The notes beneath the pieces are model-generated. The model made no database searches and was not told the origin of the DNA. It was given only the letters and a program-made list of their open reading frames with translations. This document shows positions 1 to 8,320 of a DNA stretch of 64,000 nt, in pieces (the first letter of the stretch is position 1; every line of letters starts with the position of its first letter). The stretch comes from JABMMZ01 sp044341025 (GTDB lineage Bacteria; Bacteroidota; Bacteroidia; NS11-12g; UBA955), in assembly GCA_044341025.1 (NCBI GenBank), contig JBIISM010000002.1, positions 248,001-312,000 of the forward strand, read 5' to 3'. Both the position numbers and the translations under genes were made by a program.

Positions 1-9
1 GCTTTTTTC

Positions 10-2412
10 TTATGAACCGCAGCTAATGCATCCTTCTTCCATGGAGCAAGCAGCACCTTCGCTGAATACTGGTTCTATGTCTTTGCTAAGGTTTGTTAAA
101 TCGTTTGTGGGTGCAGCAATGGGGATTACTGGACTTACCTCATTATTGCCTTGCTTTTCTACCGTAAATTGGACTGCTTGCGAAGCTGCTTGAGTACGCA
201 AATAATACATACCTGTTTTCAAGCCACTTTTCCAAGCATGAAAGTGCATTGAGGTCAATTTAGAGGTGTTCGGGTTGTCAATAAATAAGTTTAATGATTG
301 CGATTGACAAACAAAGGCACCCCTATCGGCTGACATATCGATGATGTTACGTTGCTTTATTTCCCAAACTGTTTTGTATAGCTCTTTAATATCGCCCGGT
401 ATTTCATCAATGTTTTGTATACTGCCATTGGCGGCTACGATTTTGTTTTTCATGCTGTTATCCCATAATCCTAAGCTGACTAGGTCTTTCAACAAATGCT
501 TATTAACGATGATGAATTCGCCACTCAAAACCCTTCTTGTATAAATGTTGGATGTATAGGGTTCAAAACATTCGTTGTTTCCAAAAATTTGAGAAGTAGA
601 AGCAGTGGGCATTGGCGCTAGTAAAAGCGAATTTCGTACACCGTGCTTTTGAACTTCTTCTTTTAATGTTTTCCAATCCCATTTTTCAGATGGGTTTACA
701 TTCCACATATCAAATTGAAAGATTCCTTTAGAAACCGGTGAGCCTATATAGGTTTCGTAGGGTCCTTGTGTTTTTGCCAAATCTTTACTAGCGGTCATAG
801 CTGCAAAGTATATGGTTTCAAAAATATTTTTATTCAATGCTTTGGCCGATTCACTCTCAAAAGGCAAACGCAATAAAATAAAAACATCTGCCAATCCTTG
901 CACACCTATGCCGATTGGTCTGTGTTTCATGTTGGAGTTTTTCGCTTCAATTACTGGGTAATAATTGTTGTCAATAATTTTGTTTAGATTTTTAGTAACC
1001 TGATAGGTTACATCATACAACTTTTGGTGGTCAAATTTTCCGTCAAGTACAAATTTCGGCAAGGCTATAGAGGCCAAATTGCATACGGCAACTTCGTCTG
1101 GACTGGTATATTCCATAATCTCAGTGCAAAGATTGCTGCTTTTGATGGTTCCAATATTTTGTTGATTGCTTTTGCTGTTTGCCGCATCTTTATAAAGCAT
1201 GTAAGGTGTTCCTGTTTCTATTTGCGATTGCAAAATAGCGAACCATAAATCTTGGGCTTTTATTGTTTTCCTTGCTTTACCTTCCGATTCATATTTGGTG
1301 TACAAAGCTTCAAATTCTTGACCCCAACATTCGCTTAAACCCGGACACTCATTTGGACAAAATAAACTCCATTCGCCATTTGCTTCAACACGTTTCATAA
1401 ACAAATCGCAAATCCATAAGGCAAAAAACAAATCTCTAGCGCGCATTTCTTCTTTTCCGTGGTTTTTTCTCAAATCTAAGAAGTCAAAAATATCCGCATG
1501 CCAAGGTTCAATGTAAATGGCAAATGCGCCTTTTCTTTTTCCTCCACCTTGATCCACATAACGCGCTGTATCGTTAAATACCCTCAACATTGGAACAATG
1601 CCATTGCTTGTGCCGTTTGTGCCACCTATGTAACTGCCTGTAGCTCTGACATTGTGTATGGCCAAGCCAATGCCGCCAGCACTTTGAGATATTTTTGCTG
1701 TTTGTTTTAATGTGTCGTATATTCCATCTATGCTATCCTCTTTAACGGTTAATAAAAAGCAAGAACTCATTTGAGGCTTTGGTGTTCCTGCGTTGAACAA
1801 AGTAGGTGTGGCATGCGTCATCCATTTTTCGCTCATCAAATGGTAAGTTGCAATCGCATTTTCAATGTCTTCTTTGTGTATGCCCAAGGCCACCCTCATA
1901 TACATATGTTGGGGGCGTTCAACTATTTTTCCATTTACTTTTAACAGGTAAGATTTTTCTAATGTTTTAAAACCAAAATAGTCGAACCCAAAGTCTCTGT
2001 CATAAATGATTGTACTATCCAATAATTCTTCGTTTTCGTCAATAATCTTCATCACATCGTCTGCAATTAATGGAAGTGTTTTATTGGTGTTTTCATCTAC
2101 ATAATTATACAAACTGCGCATTGTAGCAGAAAAACTTTTCGTGGTGTTTTTGTGCAAATTGCTGACAGCAATTCTTGAGGCAAGAATGGCATAATCAGGA
2201 TGGGCAATGGTTAACGAAGCAGCGGTTTCAGCTGCTAAGTTGTCTAATTCTGTTGTAGGTACGCCTGCATATATTCCTTCGATGGTTTTTTTTGCAACCT
2301 CTATCACATTCACAATTGGGCTAAGGCTATAACTTAACTTCTCTAGACGGGCAGTTACTTTGTCAAATTTTACCGCTTCTTGTTTGCCATTTCTTTTTAT
2401 TACGAAACTCAT
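10..2412 (-). CDS. nrdA: Ribonucleoside-diphosphate reductase, large (alpha) subunit, class Ia
   Basis: This is the catalytic subunit that reduces ribonucleoside diphosphates to deoxyribonucleotides for DNA synthesis. Residues 1-95 form an ATP-cone allosteric domain, followed by the ten-stranded barrel. The active-site cysteines sit at C218 (SSCFLLT) and C444 (VAVCNLAS), the thiyl-radical cysteine at C429 inside NLCTE with N427 and E431, and the radical-transfer tyrosines at Y736-Y737 (GMYYLRT). A C-terminal cysteine pair (C795, C798) would re-reduce the active site. The key residues fall at nearly the same numbers as in eukaryotic R1, so this is the eukaryote-like NrdA branch. The length of 800 aa is normal. 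The gene lies 20 bp downstream of nrdB on the same strand, so the order is nrdB-nrdA, the reverse of enterobacteria. The stop codon is inside the window, so the gene is complete. Confidence 0.97.
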   Translation of the reverse strand: MSFVIKRNGKQEAVKFDKVTARLEKLSYSLSPIVNVIEVAKKTIEGIYAGVPTTELDNLAAETAASLTIAHPDYAILASRIAVSNLHKNTTKSFSATMRSLYNYVDENTNKTLPLIADDVMKIIDENEELLDSTIIYDRDFGFDYFGFKTLEKSYLLKVNGKIVERPQHMYMRVALGIHKEDIENAIATYHLMSEKWMTHATPTLFNAGTPKPQMSSCFLLTVKEDSIDGIYDTLKQTAKISQSAGGIGLAIHNVRATGSYIGGTNGTSNGIVPMLRVFNDTARYVDQGGGKRKGAFAIYIEPWHADIFDFLDLRKNHGKEEMRARDLFFALWICDLFMKRVEANGEWSLFCPNECPGLSECWGQEFEALYTKYESEGKARKTIKAQDLWFAILQSQIETGTPYMLYKDAANSKSNQQNIGTIKSSNLCTEIMEYTSPDEVAVCNLASIALPKFVLDGKFDHQKLYDVTYQVTKNLNKIIDNNYYPVIEAKNSNMKHRPIGIGVQGLADVFILLRLPFESESAKALNKNIFETIYFAAMTASKDLAKTQGPYETYIGSPVSKGIFQFDMWNVNPSEKWDWKTLKEEVQKHGVRNSLLLAPMPTASTSQIFGNNECFEPYTSNIYTRRVLSGEFIIVNKHLLKDLVSLGLWDNSMKNKIVAANGSIQNIDEIPGDIKELYKTVWEIKQRNIIDMSADRGAFVCQSQSLNLFIDNPNTSKLTSMHFHAWKSGLKTGMYYLRTQAASQAVQFTVEKQGNNEVSPVIPIAAPTNDLTNLSKDIEPVFSEGAACSMEEGCISCGS

Positions 2413-2432
2413 ATTGCTAAATATCTTTGCTT

Positions 2433-3410
2433 TTAAAAATCCTCTTCTGTCGAAAATACTTGACTGTCTTTCTCAGCCATTACGCCTGCTTTTTGATAAT
2501 CGCCAACTCTCTTTTCGAAAAAATTGGTTTTGCCTTGCAATGAGATCATCTCCATAAAATCGAAAGGATTGGATGTGTTGTACACTTTTGAATACCCTAA
2601 TTCATTTAACCATCTATCGGCCACAAACTCGATGTATTGCTGCATCAGCTTTGCATTCATGCCGATTAAATCGACAGGTAAGGATTCGCTTACAAACTCT
2701 TTCTCAATCTCTACAGCTTCTAGAATTATTTTTTGTACTTCTGCCTCTGTCATTTTGTTTTCCAACATGCTGTACATGAGACAAGCAAACTCGCAATGTA
2801 ATCCCTCATCACGGCTTATCAATTCATTGCTAAAAGTCAATCCTGGCATCAAGCCTCTTTTTTTCATCCAAAAAATCGAACAAAAACTTCCGCTAAAGAA
2901 AATGCCTTCAACGGCTGCAAACGCTACCAATCTTTGGGCGAAATTTCCGTTCTCAATCCATCTTAGAGCCCACTCTGCTTTTCTCTTTACGGCTGGAATG
3001 GTGTCTATGCCATGAAAAAGTTTGTCTTTTTCAACGTTATCTTTGATGTAGGTGTCTATTAGCAATGCATACGTTTCACTGTGGATGTTTTCCATCATAA
3101 TTTGAAAACCATAAAAGCAACGTGCTTCTGGCAACTGAACTTCACGCATAAAGTTAACCGCCAAGTTTTCATTCACAATGCCATCGCTTGCGGCAAAAAA
3201 AGCTAAAATGTGGGAAATGAAATGGCGCTCTCCATCGTTTAAGTTGTTCCAATCTTTTGTGTCTCCAGTTAGGTCAATTTCCTCAGCCGTCCAAAAGCTC
3301 GCTTCATGGCGTTTGTAGTGCTCCCAAATTTTAGGGTAGTTAATTGGTAGAATAACAAATCGGTCTTTGTTTTCTTTAAGTAGTAATTCTGTTTGGTTTA
3401 CAGTATTCAT
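2433..3410 (-). CDS. nrdB: Ribonucleoside-diphosphate reductase, small (beta) subunit, class Ia
   Basis: This is the radical-generating subunit, which holds the di-iron centre and the tyrosyl radical passed to NrdA. Metal ligands are visible as D76, E107, H110, E168, E202 and H205. The radical tyrosine Y114 lies in the ENIHSETY motif, so this is a radical-tyrosine class Ia enzyme and not a tyrosine-less class Ic form. The C-terminus ends in acidic-aromatic residues (FSTEEDF), the tail that docks on NrdA. The 325-aa length is usual for the family. It is the first gene of a two-gene minus-strand operon with nrdA. The upstream region contains a perfect palindrome over a possible promoter. Confidence 0.97.
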   Translation of the reverse strand: MNTVNQTELLLKENKDRFVILPINYPKIWEHYKRHEASFWTAEEIDLTGDTKDWNNLNDGERHFISHILAFFAASDGIVNENLAVNFMREVQLPEARCFYGFQIMMENIHSETYALLIDTYIKDNVEKDKLFHGIDTIPAVKRKAEWALRWIENGNFAQRLVAFAAVEGIFFSGSFCSIFWMKKRGLMPGLTFSNELISRDEGLHCEFACLMYSMLENKMTEAEVQKIILEAVEIEKEFVSESLPVDLIGMNAKLMQQYIEFVADRWLNELGYSKVYNTSNPFDFMEMISLQGKTNFFEKRVGDYQKAGVMAEKDSQVFSTEEDF

Positions 3411-4103
3411 TTATCGTTGTTTATTGGCTATTAAAAGTTCGCAATGAAGAAACGTACAACGATTTTTTACCCAAATGGGTAATTAATGTAGTGCATTTAC
3501 CTTTGTTGCGAAGGCTCGGCACAAAATTATTTTGTAAGGCAATCTGACTTTTCCATTTATGGAATTACAGTTACGCAATAGTTCATGATTTTCACATGAT
3601 TTCCCTTATTTTCTGTAACAGAAGCAAAATAATGATGTAAAGAACTAATGCAAAGTTAGTATGTTTTCGGCCTCGAAATTTTAAATTTAGACACACTCTT
3701 TAAACAATTTTTTTGCTCCTAGTTTAAATAGAATACTTGTTTTTGCTATTTTGTATGTTGCTAAAAATTATCCAAAGTGGCGTTAATCCTAAAAAGCATT
3801 TTGAGCCCAAACAGTTAAGTCAATAAAAAGTTTGCTGATAATATATTGTTTTATCCAATTGCTTGTCTAAGATTTCGTACGTTCAAAAAACAATTCACAA
3901 TCCTTTCTTTAAATATTTTGTAAATATTGTGTGCCGATTTCAAGTTCTAATTGCAACAGTTGTAAAATGTTTGTCCTGCGGCTTTAATGGCTCTGAAAAA
4001 AAAGTGGCAGTCGCACGGCGATTCACGCCCTTAATGCCAAAGCGATTTGGGTAGAACCTTGGATTGAATTTATGAGCTTATCCTCAAGTTAACTTAGGCA
4101 TTT
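3411..4103. other. Intergenic region upstream of nrdBA with small palindromes, no gene seen
   Basis: No convincing coding sequence is present in these 693 bases. The part nearest nrdB holds three short perfect inverted repeats: 3521-3535 (15 bp, ACAAAAT-T-ATTTTGT), 3552-3565 (TTCCAT-TT-ATGGAA) and 3611-3623 (TTCTGT-A-ACAGAA). They could be regulator sites for nrdBA. The distal half has a small TTG-started open frame at 3863-4054 without homology that I recognise, and I do not call it. No tRNA or riboswitch fold is evident. Confidence 0.5.
3521..3535 (-). promoter_or_regulatory. Candidate nrdBA promoter/operator palindrome
   Basis: A perfect 15-bp palindrome lies about 110 bp before the nrdB start. 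On the minus strand it contains TAATTTTG at 3522-3529, which matches the Bacteroidota -7 consensus TAnnTTTG. A well-placed -33 TTTG is not visible, so the promoter reading is weak. A palindrome lying on a -7 element is what a repressor site controlling nrdBA would look like; this is inference. Confidence 0.35.
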
Positions 4104-4646
4104 TTAAAAGCTTAAATCAATAGGGTACATTCGTTTTTTCAAACATTTGTGTGTTATTGCAAAAACATAAGCGAGTTTTACGGCAATTGCTTTTTCATTT
4201 TTGCCCATTAAATAGGCGCCTGAAAAAATCATTCTTTTGCTGCTGTATTTAAAACCAAGGTTTAAAGTATAGACAGTGTTTTTGTCAAGCATCATTTGGT
4301 CTTTAACTTCATTGTTTGAGGTCTTGATTTCTTTTATGGTGTTGTTGTTCATTTGGACACCAACAAAAGGAGCGAATTTGTGAGCCAAATAAGCATGGTG
4401 AAATCCAGTAGGGGTAAGGTCTAAAGCCAAATAGCTGCTTTGCATAGATTTTTTGCTATTGCCGCCTGCACCGCAGCCAGCATTCACAGAAAATAAAAAA
4501 TGTGTGTTGCTTAATTCAAGACCTTGGACAGAAGCATTTCCAAGTTTTGAATTGATCACTTGTTGTCTAAATAATCCGCCACTAAGTAGTTGGGCTTTTG
4601 CAGTTGAAACAGCCATTACGCAAACGACTAAAAATAATTTATTCAT
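4104..4646 (-). CDS. Secreted hypothetical protein
   Basis: A 180-aa protein with a clear N-terminal signal peptide (about residues 1-18, ending AKA-Q), so it is exported to the periplasm or outer membrane. The mature part has alternating hydrophobic residues and ends close to a possible outer-membrane strand (VAFAI-type pattern around residues 150-165). This suggests a small beta-barrel or barrel fragment, but I do not recognise the family. It lies between nrdBA and the phototrophy locus, on the same strand as both, with spacers of more than 230 bp on each side, so it is probably transcribed alone. No function can be assigned. Confidence 0.7.
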   Translation of the reverse strand: MNKLFLVVCVMAVSTAKAQLLSGGLFRQQVINSKLGNASVQGLELSNTHFLFSVNAGCGAGGNSKKSMQSSYLALDLTPTGFHHAYLAHKFAPFVGVQMNNNTIKEIKTSNNEVKDQMMLDKNTVYTLNLGFKYSSKRMIFSGAYLMGKNEKAIAVKLAYVFAITHKCLKKRMYPIDLSF

Positions 4647-4880
4647 GGGCTTCTTTTATTAGATATACAATCTTTGCCCAGTAAAATTGTGTGCAGCCAT
4701 GAAAATGTTTATAAGTGCTTATTATTTAAGCGAATAGTTTTTACAAGAAATTAGAAGGGTTTCAAACAGTTCAAGCAAATGCCGGTATCAAACGGGTATT
4801 TAACAACAGGCGGAGTTCTTTAAGATTAAAGGGGTAGAACTAAATCAAATAATAGAAAAACAAGATGATTTGCATGCGTC

Positions 4881-6932
4881 TCAAGCCCTACCCCCTTGCC
4901 TCAACTGGTAAAACCCATGCATAAAAAATACATGTGGCAAGCTGATACAAGACAGAAAGATGAAGAAATTGCTCCAAATATTTTTCAATAATATTTCTTG
5001 AACAGAATTAAATACAAGGATGCAAGCGAAAAAAGCAATTGCGCCAAGCAAGTAAGGCCAGGCTTTTTTGTGCAGTTGAATGGAACTTAGCGATAAGCCC
5101 GTTTTTAAATCTTGCCAGGCATTGAAACTGTGTTGGCAAATAAAATAAAGAGAGAATGCGGCGATTAAGGGTAAAAATAAACCAATAAATAAAAGGAGTG
5201 ATAACCGTAAAAAGTGTTTTTTATTTTGCTGTAAACAAAGGTATAGGCATATGAATGCAGATGCAATTGAGGCGTATAATGAGAATGAATTTACTTGGAT
5301 GTTCAAAATGTTTTCAGGCCATAAACCATCAATGTTTTTGAGAAGTAAAATAGACTCTTGCCAATGGCCAATAACCACAATAAATAGTATAAGTGCTCCT
5401 ACTAAAGTGCCTTTCAATGAGGCTTTTAAAGTATGTAACTTTTCAGCTAAGCGTTGCAATTCTGATTCGCCAAAATGAAAGGAAGAATACAAAAGGAATA
5501 ACGCCAAAGCGAACTTTGGGGAGTAAATCCAAAGTATAAAATTGAGGGCCATAAGTAAAAGGTATTTTGCAATAAAATAGATTAATGGTCTTGAATCTTT
5601 TTTGAGCAAATGGTCGACGGCTCCATGCGGAATGCCAATAAGTAATAAACCTATCGCAATTAGCGAATACATATAGATTTCGCTAAAGGGATTGCCTATT
5701 AAAGTTAATGCGAAATAGATTGTGAGGGCTATTGCCATCGTTAGGGTCTTAATACCTATGCTTTTAAAGATGTGTATGCAGGAAGCTTTTATAAATGGTT
5801 GAAAGGGTAGTGAAGCGAATATTTTAATTTCTTGTAACAATGAAGTTTTTTCATCGAGAAATGAAAATATGGTTGATATTTTTTGCGCTTTAAACAATCG
5901 GCTAAAAATTTTTTTACCCAAATAAGGCCATCTCAGTAATATAATTAGCAGCAGCGAATCGTAGAATTTAAATCTGTTTTTTGATGGCTTAGCAATGCTT
6001 GCAAATTTGTTTTTAGAAATTTTGTTTGCCACCTCTTCAGCAAAAAAGAACATGTTCTTGAATCCATATCCTGTGCTTGGTTTAATTAGGTTGGCGCGCG
6101 CGCCGGTATTCAAAACACCCCTTAATTCACTTTGTGGATGGGTGTAATTTGTCATAGGGATACAGCCAATTTCATCGCTTAAAACTTCATACGGCCCGAA
6201 AAGCGATTCTATTTTTTGGGATAAAACGTCTTTTGCGTACTCTAGATTTATTTTTTCAGCACCAAAGCGGGTGAGTTCGATGAGCGCTTCTTTGTTAGAA
6301 AAAGGCAGTACATAAAAGAACTGGGTGAAATGGTCTTGTTCGACATCAAAATTCATCATCTCAAAGGTCCTGGAGTCGAATACTTCTTTTTCGAATTTTA
6401 CCTGAAGACCGTAAAAACTTTGATGCAGGTGTATATGGTTTGTTTTGTCAATTTTTGGAGTCCTACTGTCGAAGACATTCTTAGCATAAAAAATACCTTT
6501 GTCAGTATGTATGGCATTAAGACCATTAGAACTGCTAATATCCTTGCATTCGGTATGGTAAATTGGGATATTGTTTTGCGCGATAAGATTGGAGGTAAAT
6601 GCATACAAATCAATACTCCGAATATAATAGTAGGGTTGCGCGCTAATGTTTTGTAAGCTTGCTTTGTTTATTTCAATTTGATTGTAAGAATGGCTGATGA
6701 TAACATCTAGTTCATTTACAATGGAATCGTTTGGAGATGCCCAAAAGCAATAGGTTTTGTCGTTTTCGTTTTTTTTAGCAGCTTCAATGACGGCTACTTT
6801 TTTGGCATTAAATAAATTAGATTCGATTAACTTTTTAAGGATTAAGCTGTTGCTTGCACCCATGCCAATAAATACATAGTCGTACACCAATTCCTGACTT
6901 AGGTTTTCAGTATTTTGATTTGTTTGACCCAT
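4881..6932 (-). CDS. Fusion protein: lycopene beta-cyclase (CrtY type) + Brp/Blh-type beta-carotene 15,15'-dioxygenase
   Basis: The 683-aa protein joins two consecutive enzymes of retinal synthesis in one chain. Residues 15-385 are a CrtY-type lycopene cyclase, converting lycopene to beta-carotene: FAD-binding GMGASNS at 23-29, DKTYCFW at 58-64, and the family motif around 277-291 with KPSTGYGF. Residues 390-683 are a multi-spanning Blh/Brp domain, cleaving beta-carotene to retinal, with conserved histidine motifs GIPHGAVDH (433-441), SFHFGES (484-490), QHSFNAW (600-606) and LPHVFFMHG (665-673). There is no stop codon or frameshift at the junction; the cyclase end (FLDEKTSLLQEI, 358-369) runs into the first membrane helix of Blh. 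It lies 89 bp downstream of the rhodopsin, which needs retinal, but behind a terminator hairpin. In the third Blh motif the usual second histidine appears to be Ala605. Separate crtY and blh genes are the usual arrangement; I know of no characterised fusion. Confidence 0.9.
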   Translation of the reverse strand: MGQTNQNTENLSQELVYDYVFIGMGASNSLILKKLIESNLFNAKKVAVIEAAKKNENDKTYCFWASPNDSIVNELDVIISHSYNQIEINKASLQNISAQPYYYIRSIDLYAFTSNLIAQNNIPIYHTECKDISSSNGLNAIHTDKGIFYAKNVFDSRTPKIDKTNHIHLHQSFYGLQVKFEKEVFDSRTFEMMNFDVEQDHFTQFFYVLPFSNKEALIELTRFGAEKINLEYAKDVLSQKIESLFGPYEVLSDEIGCIPMTNYTHPQSELRGVLNTGARANLIKPSTGYGFKNMFFFAEEVANKISKNKFASIAKPSKNRFKFYDSLLLIILLRWPYLGKKIFSRLFKAQKISTIFSFLDEKTSLLQEIKIFASLPFQPFIKASCIHIFKSIGIKTLTMAIALTIYFALTLIGNPFSEIYMYSLIAIGLLLIGIPHGAVDHLLKKDSRPLIYFIAKYLLLMALNFILWIYSPKFALALFLLYSSFHFGESELQRLAEKLHTLKASLKGTLVGALILFIVVIGHWQESILLLKNIDGLWPENILNIQVNSFSLYASIASAFICLYLCLQQNKKHFLRLSLLLFIGLFLPLIAAFSLYFICQHSFNAWQDLKTGLSLSSIQLHKKAWPYLLGAIAFFACILVFNSVQEILLKNIWSNFFIFLSCISLPHVFFMHGFYQLRQGGRA

Positions 6933-6954
6933 GTTTTACTGAAAAATAGTTGTT

Positions 6955-6994
6955 AAAAAAAGAAGGCTATTTAGAAAATTCCAAATAGCCTTCT
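6955..6994 (-). terminator. Intrinsic terminator between rhodopsin and crtY-blh fusion
   Basis: A 12-bp inverted repeat (arms AGAAGGCTATTT / AAATAGCCTTCT) with a 10-nt loop is followed on the minus strand by seven T residues. It lies 28 bp past the rhodopsin stop and about 22 bp before the start of the fusion gene. Most rhodopsin transcripts should stop here, so the fusion gene would be expressed by read-through, giving far less enzyme than opsin. Confidence 0.85.
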
Positions 6995-7021
6995 TAGCGT
7001 ATAAATTTATTTTATTTTTAA

Positions 7022-7744
7022 TTAATCTTCTGAAGAACGGCTTAAAGAATAGATAACTAAACCGAAACCGATTTTGTTTATAGCATCAGCGATGTTGTAA
7101 ACAATGTCCATAGCGTGTGAAGCCGCAGCTGGGTCAGAAACCAATTGGATTCCGAACAATCCACCTGGAGTACCTAGGATGTAACCTAGCGGATAGATAG
7201 CCCAACCAACTAAAACGAACCAAGCCAAAATTCTTGTTGCTTTTGCAACTTGTGGACCAGCTGTTTGAGCCAATTTAGCTACATCACCCATCCAAACCAA
7301 ATACACGATGTAGAAATAAGCAGCACCTGAGATTACACCCCAAAGTACGCTGTTTGTTCTGTCGATGGTTTCACCGAAATAACCTGTAACCAACATCACC
7401 AAAGATGCTAGGATAAGTTTCCACAACAAACCAATTTTTGCACCTGCTTTTTTAGTGATTAAGTAAAACTCAACACACATCAAAGGCACGGTAAGAATCC
7501 AATCTACATAACGGAAAAAAGTTGGAGAATCACCACCTGTCTCCAAATTGTAACTTCTCATGTAGTAGTAGTGAACTGCTGCAATGAAGGTAATTAAACC
7601 AGACACCAAAACGGATGTTCTCCATTTAGGTGCAGTGTTGTTTAATTCAAAGAAAAAGAAAACTGAAGCGGCCATCATAGCCATTGTTCCGATAAAAAAC
7701 GTAAATGCTACGTAGTTATCGCTTGCGATTTTTAAATGTTCCAT
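7022..7744 (-). CDS. Light-driven proton-pump rhodopsin (proteorhodopsin type, green-tuned)
   Basis: A 240-aa seven-helix microbial rhodopsin of the inner membrane that pumps protons outward using retinal. The pump triad D-T-E is D81, T85 and E92 in RYVDWILTVP-LMCVE; H58 pairs with the counter-ion as in proteorhodopsin; and the retinal Schiff-base lysine is K224 (NIADAINKIGFG). Met89 occupies the spectral-tuning position (Leu105 of green proteorhodopsin), as in Bacteroidota green-absorbing forms. In helix E, W135-G136 aligns with bacteriorhodopsin W137-W138, so a glycine stands where xanthorhodopsin has the glycine that opens a window for a carotenoid antenna. No signal peptide is seen. The retinal-making fusion gene lies directly downstream. 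Confidence 0.97.
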   Translation of the reverse strand: MEHLKIASDNYVAFTFFIGTMAMMAASVFFFFELNNTAPKWRTSVLVSGLITFIAAVHYYYMRSYNLETGGDSPTFFRYVDWILTVPLMCVEFYLITKKAGAKIGLLWKLILASLVMLVTGYFGETIDRTNSVLWGVISGAAYFYIVYLVWMGDVAKLAQTAGPQVAKATRILAWFVLVGWAIYPLGYILGTPGGLFGIQLVSDPAAASHAMDIVYNIADAINKIGFGLVIYSLSRSSED

Positions 7745-8218
7745 TTTAAATATTATTTTTTTTCCTACTCATAAGGCTTTTCGGATTTCGCCCATTTTTG
7801 AGTGTTTTTTCACTTCAGGTTTCAATTATAACAAAATGATTTTAAATTTGTTTTTTTATAGATATAAAAAAAAATAAGTCATTGTAAATTAGCTAAATAA
7901 ATTTTTGCAAATCGGATGTTTTTCTACTTTTATCGAATATTTTACCTCGTATTTGGTGCTTTGAGACGTCACTTTTTTGTTGTACGTTGGCCGAATTAAA
8001 CAAATTGGTTTAGCGGCTTGGGTTACATCGTTGTTAGATGGATTGATAGAAGCCATCGGCACAGACGTTTCATGGAAGCAAGTCTTAGTGAGTCGATAAA
8101 AAAAGAAACATGCATTTTATAAGCGCTTAGATTTAAGCGCTTTTTCTTTGGGGTTACAAAAATGAAGTATGGTTAAGTTTTTTGTGATAAACTATCTAGT
8201 GGTTTCCTGAAAATCAAC
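7745..8218. other. Divergent intergenic region between rhodopsin and surface-protein gene
   Basis: No standard gene is seen. On the minus strand TATAATTG lies around 7826-7833, one mismatch from TAnnTTTG, as a possible rhodopsin -7 element, with no clear -33 partner. On the plus strand there is an open frame from about 7966 to 8098 with no ATG, ending shortly before an intrinsic terminator at 8121-8149. The terminator faces a transcript that no called gene explains, so a small RNA or very small protein is possible here. Confidence 0.4.
8121..8149 (+). terminator. Intrinsic terminator of an unexplained upstream plus-strand transcript
   Basis: The sequence repeats AAGCGCTT at 8121-8128 and 8135-8142; the element is self-complementary, giving an 8-bp stem with a 6-nt loop. 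It is followed by a T-rich run ending TTTCTTT. The run is on the plus-strand side only. No plus-strand gene lies upstream before the divergent rhodopsin. Confidence 0.6.
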
Positions 8219-8248
8219 TTGCATAATTCGATTATAGTTCTATATTTG
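8219..8248 (+). promoter_or_regulatory. Promoter of the large T9SS surface-protein gene
   Basis: TTG at 8219-8221, a 19-bp spacer, and TATATTTG at 8241-8248 match the Bacteroidota TTTG-N19-TAnnTTTG promoter. A start near 8254 would give a leader of about 67 nt before the ATG at 8321. Confidence 0.75.
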
Positions 8249-8320
8249 TTTTTCGAAGTGAGGGAATGTTCAAAATAAATCCGAGTTTAATGATGCTAAA
8301 ATATATATCTACAAACAATT

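Noticed and set aside
3481..3720. Riboswitch (for example adenosylcobalamin) before nrdBA
   Set aside because: No B12-box or conserved core could be recognised; only small palindromes are present, and the encoded reductase is the B12-independent class Ia.
3863..4054. 63-codon open frame upstream of nrdBA
   Set aside because: TTG start, no family resemblance, and base composition of the surrounding non-coding DNA.
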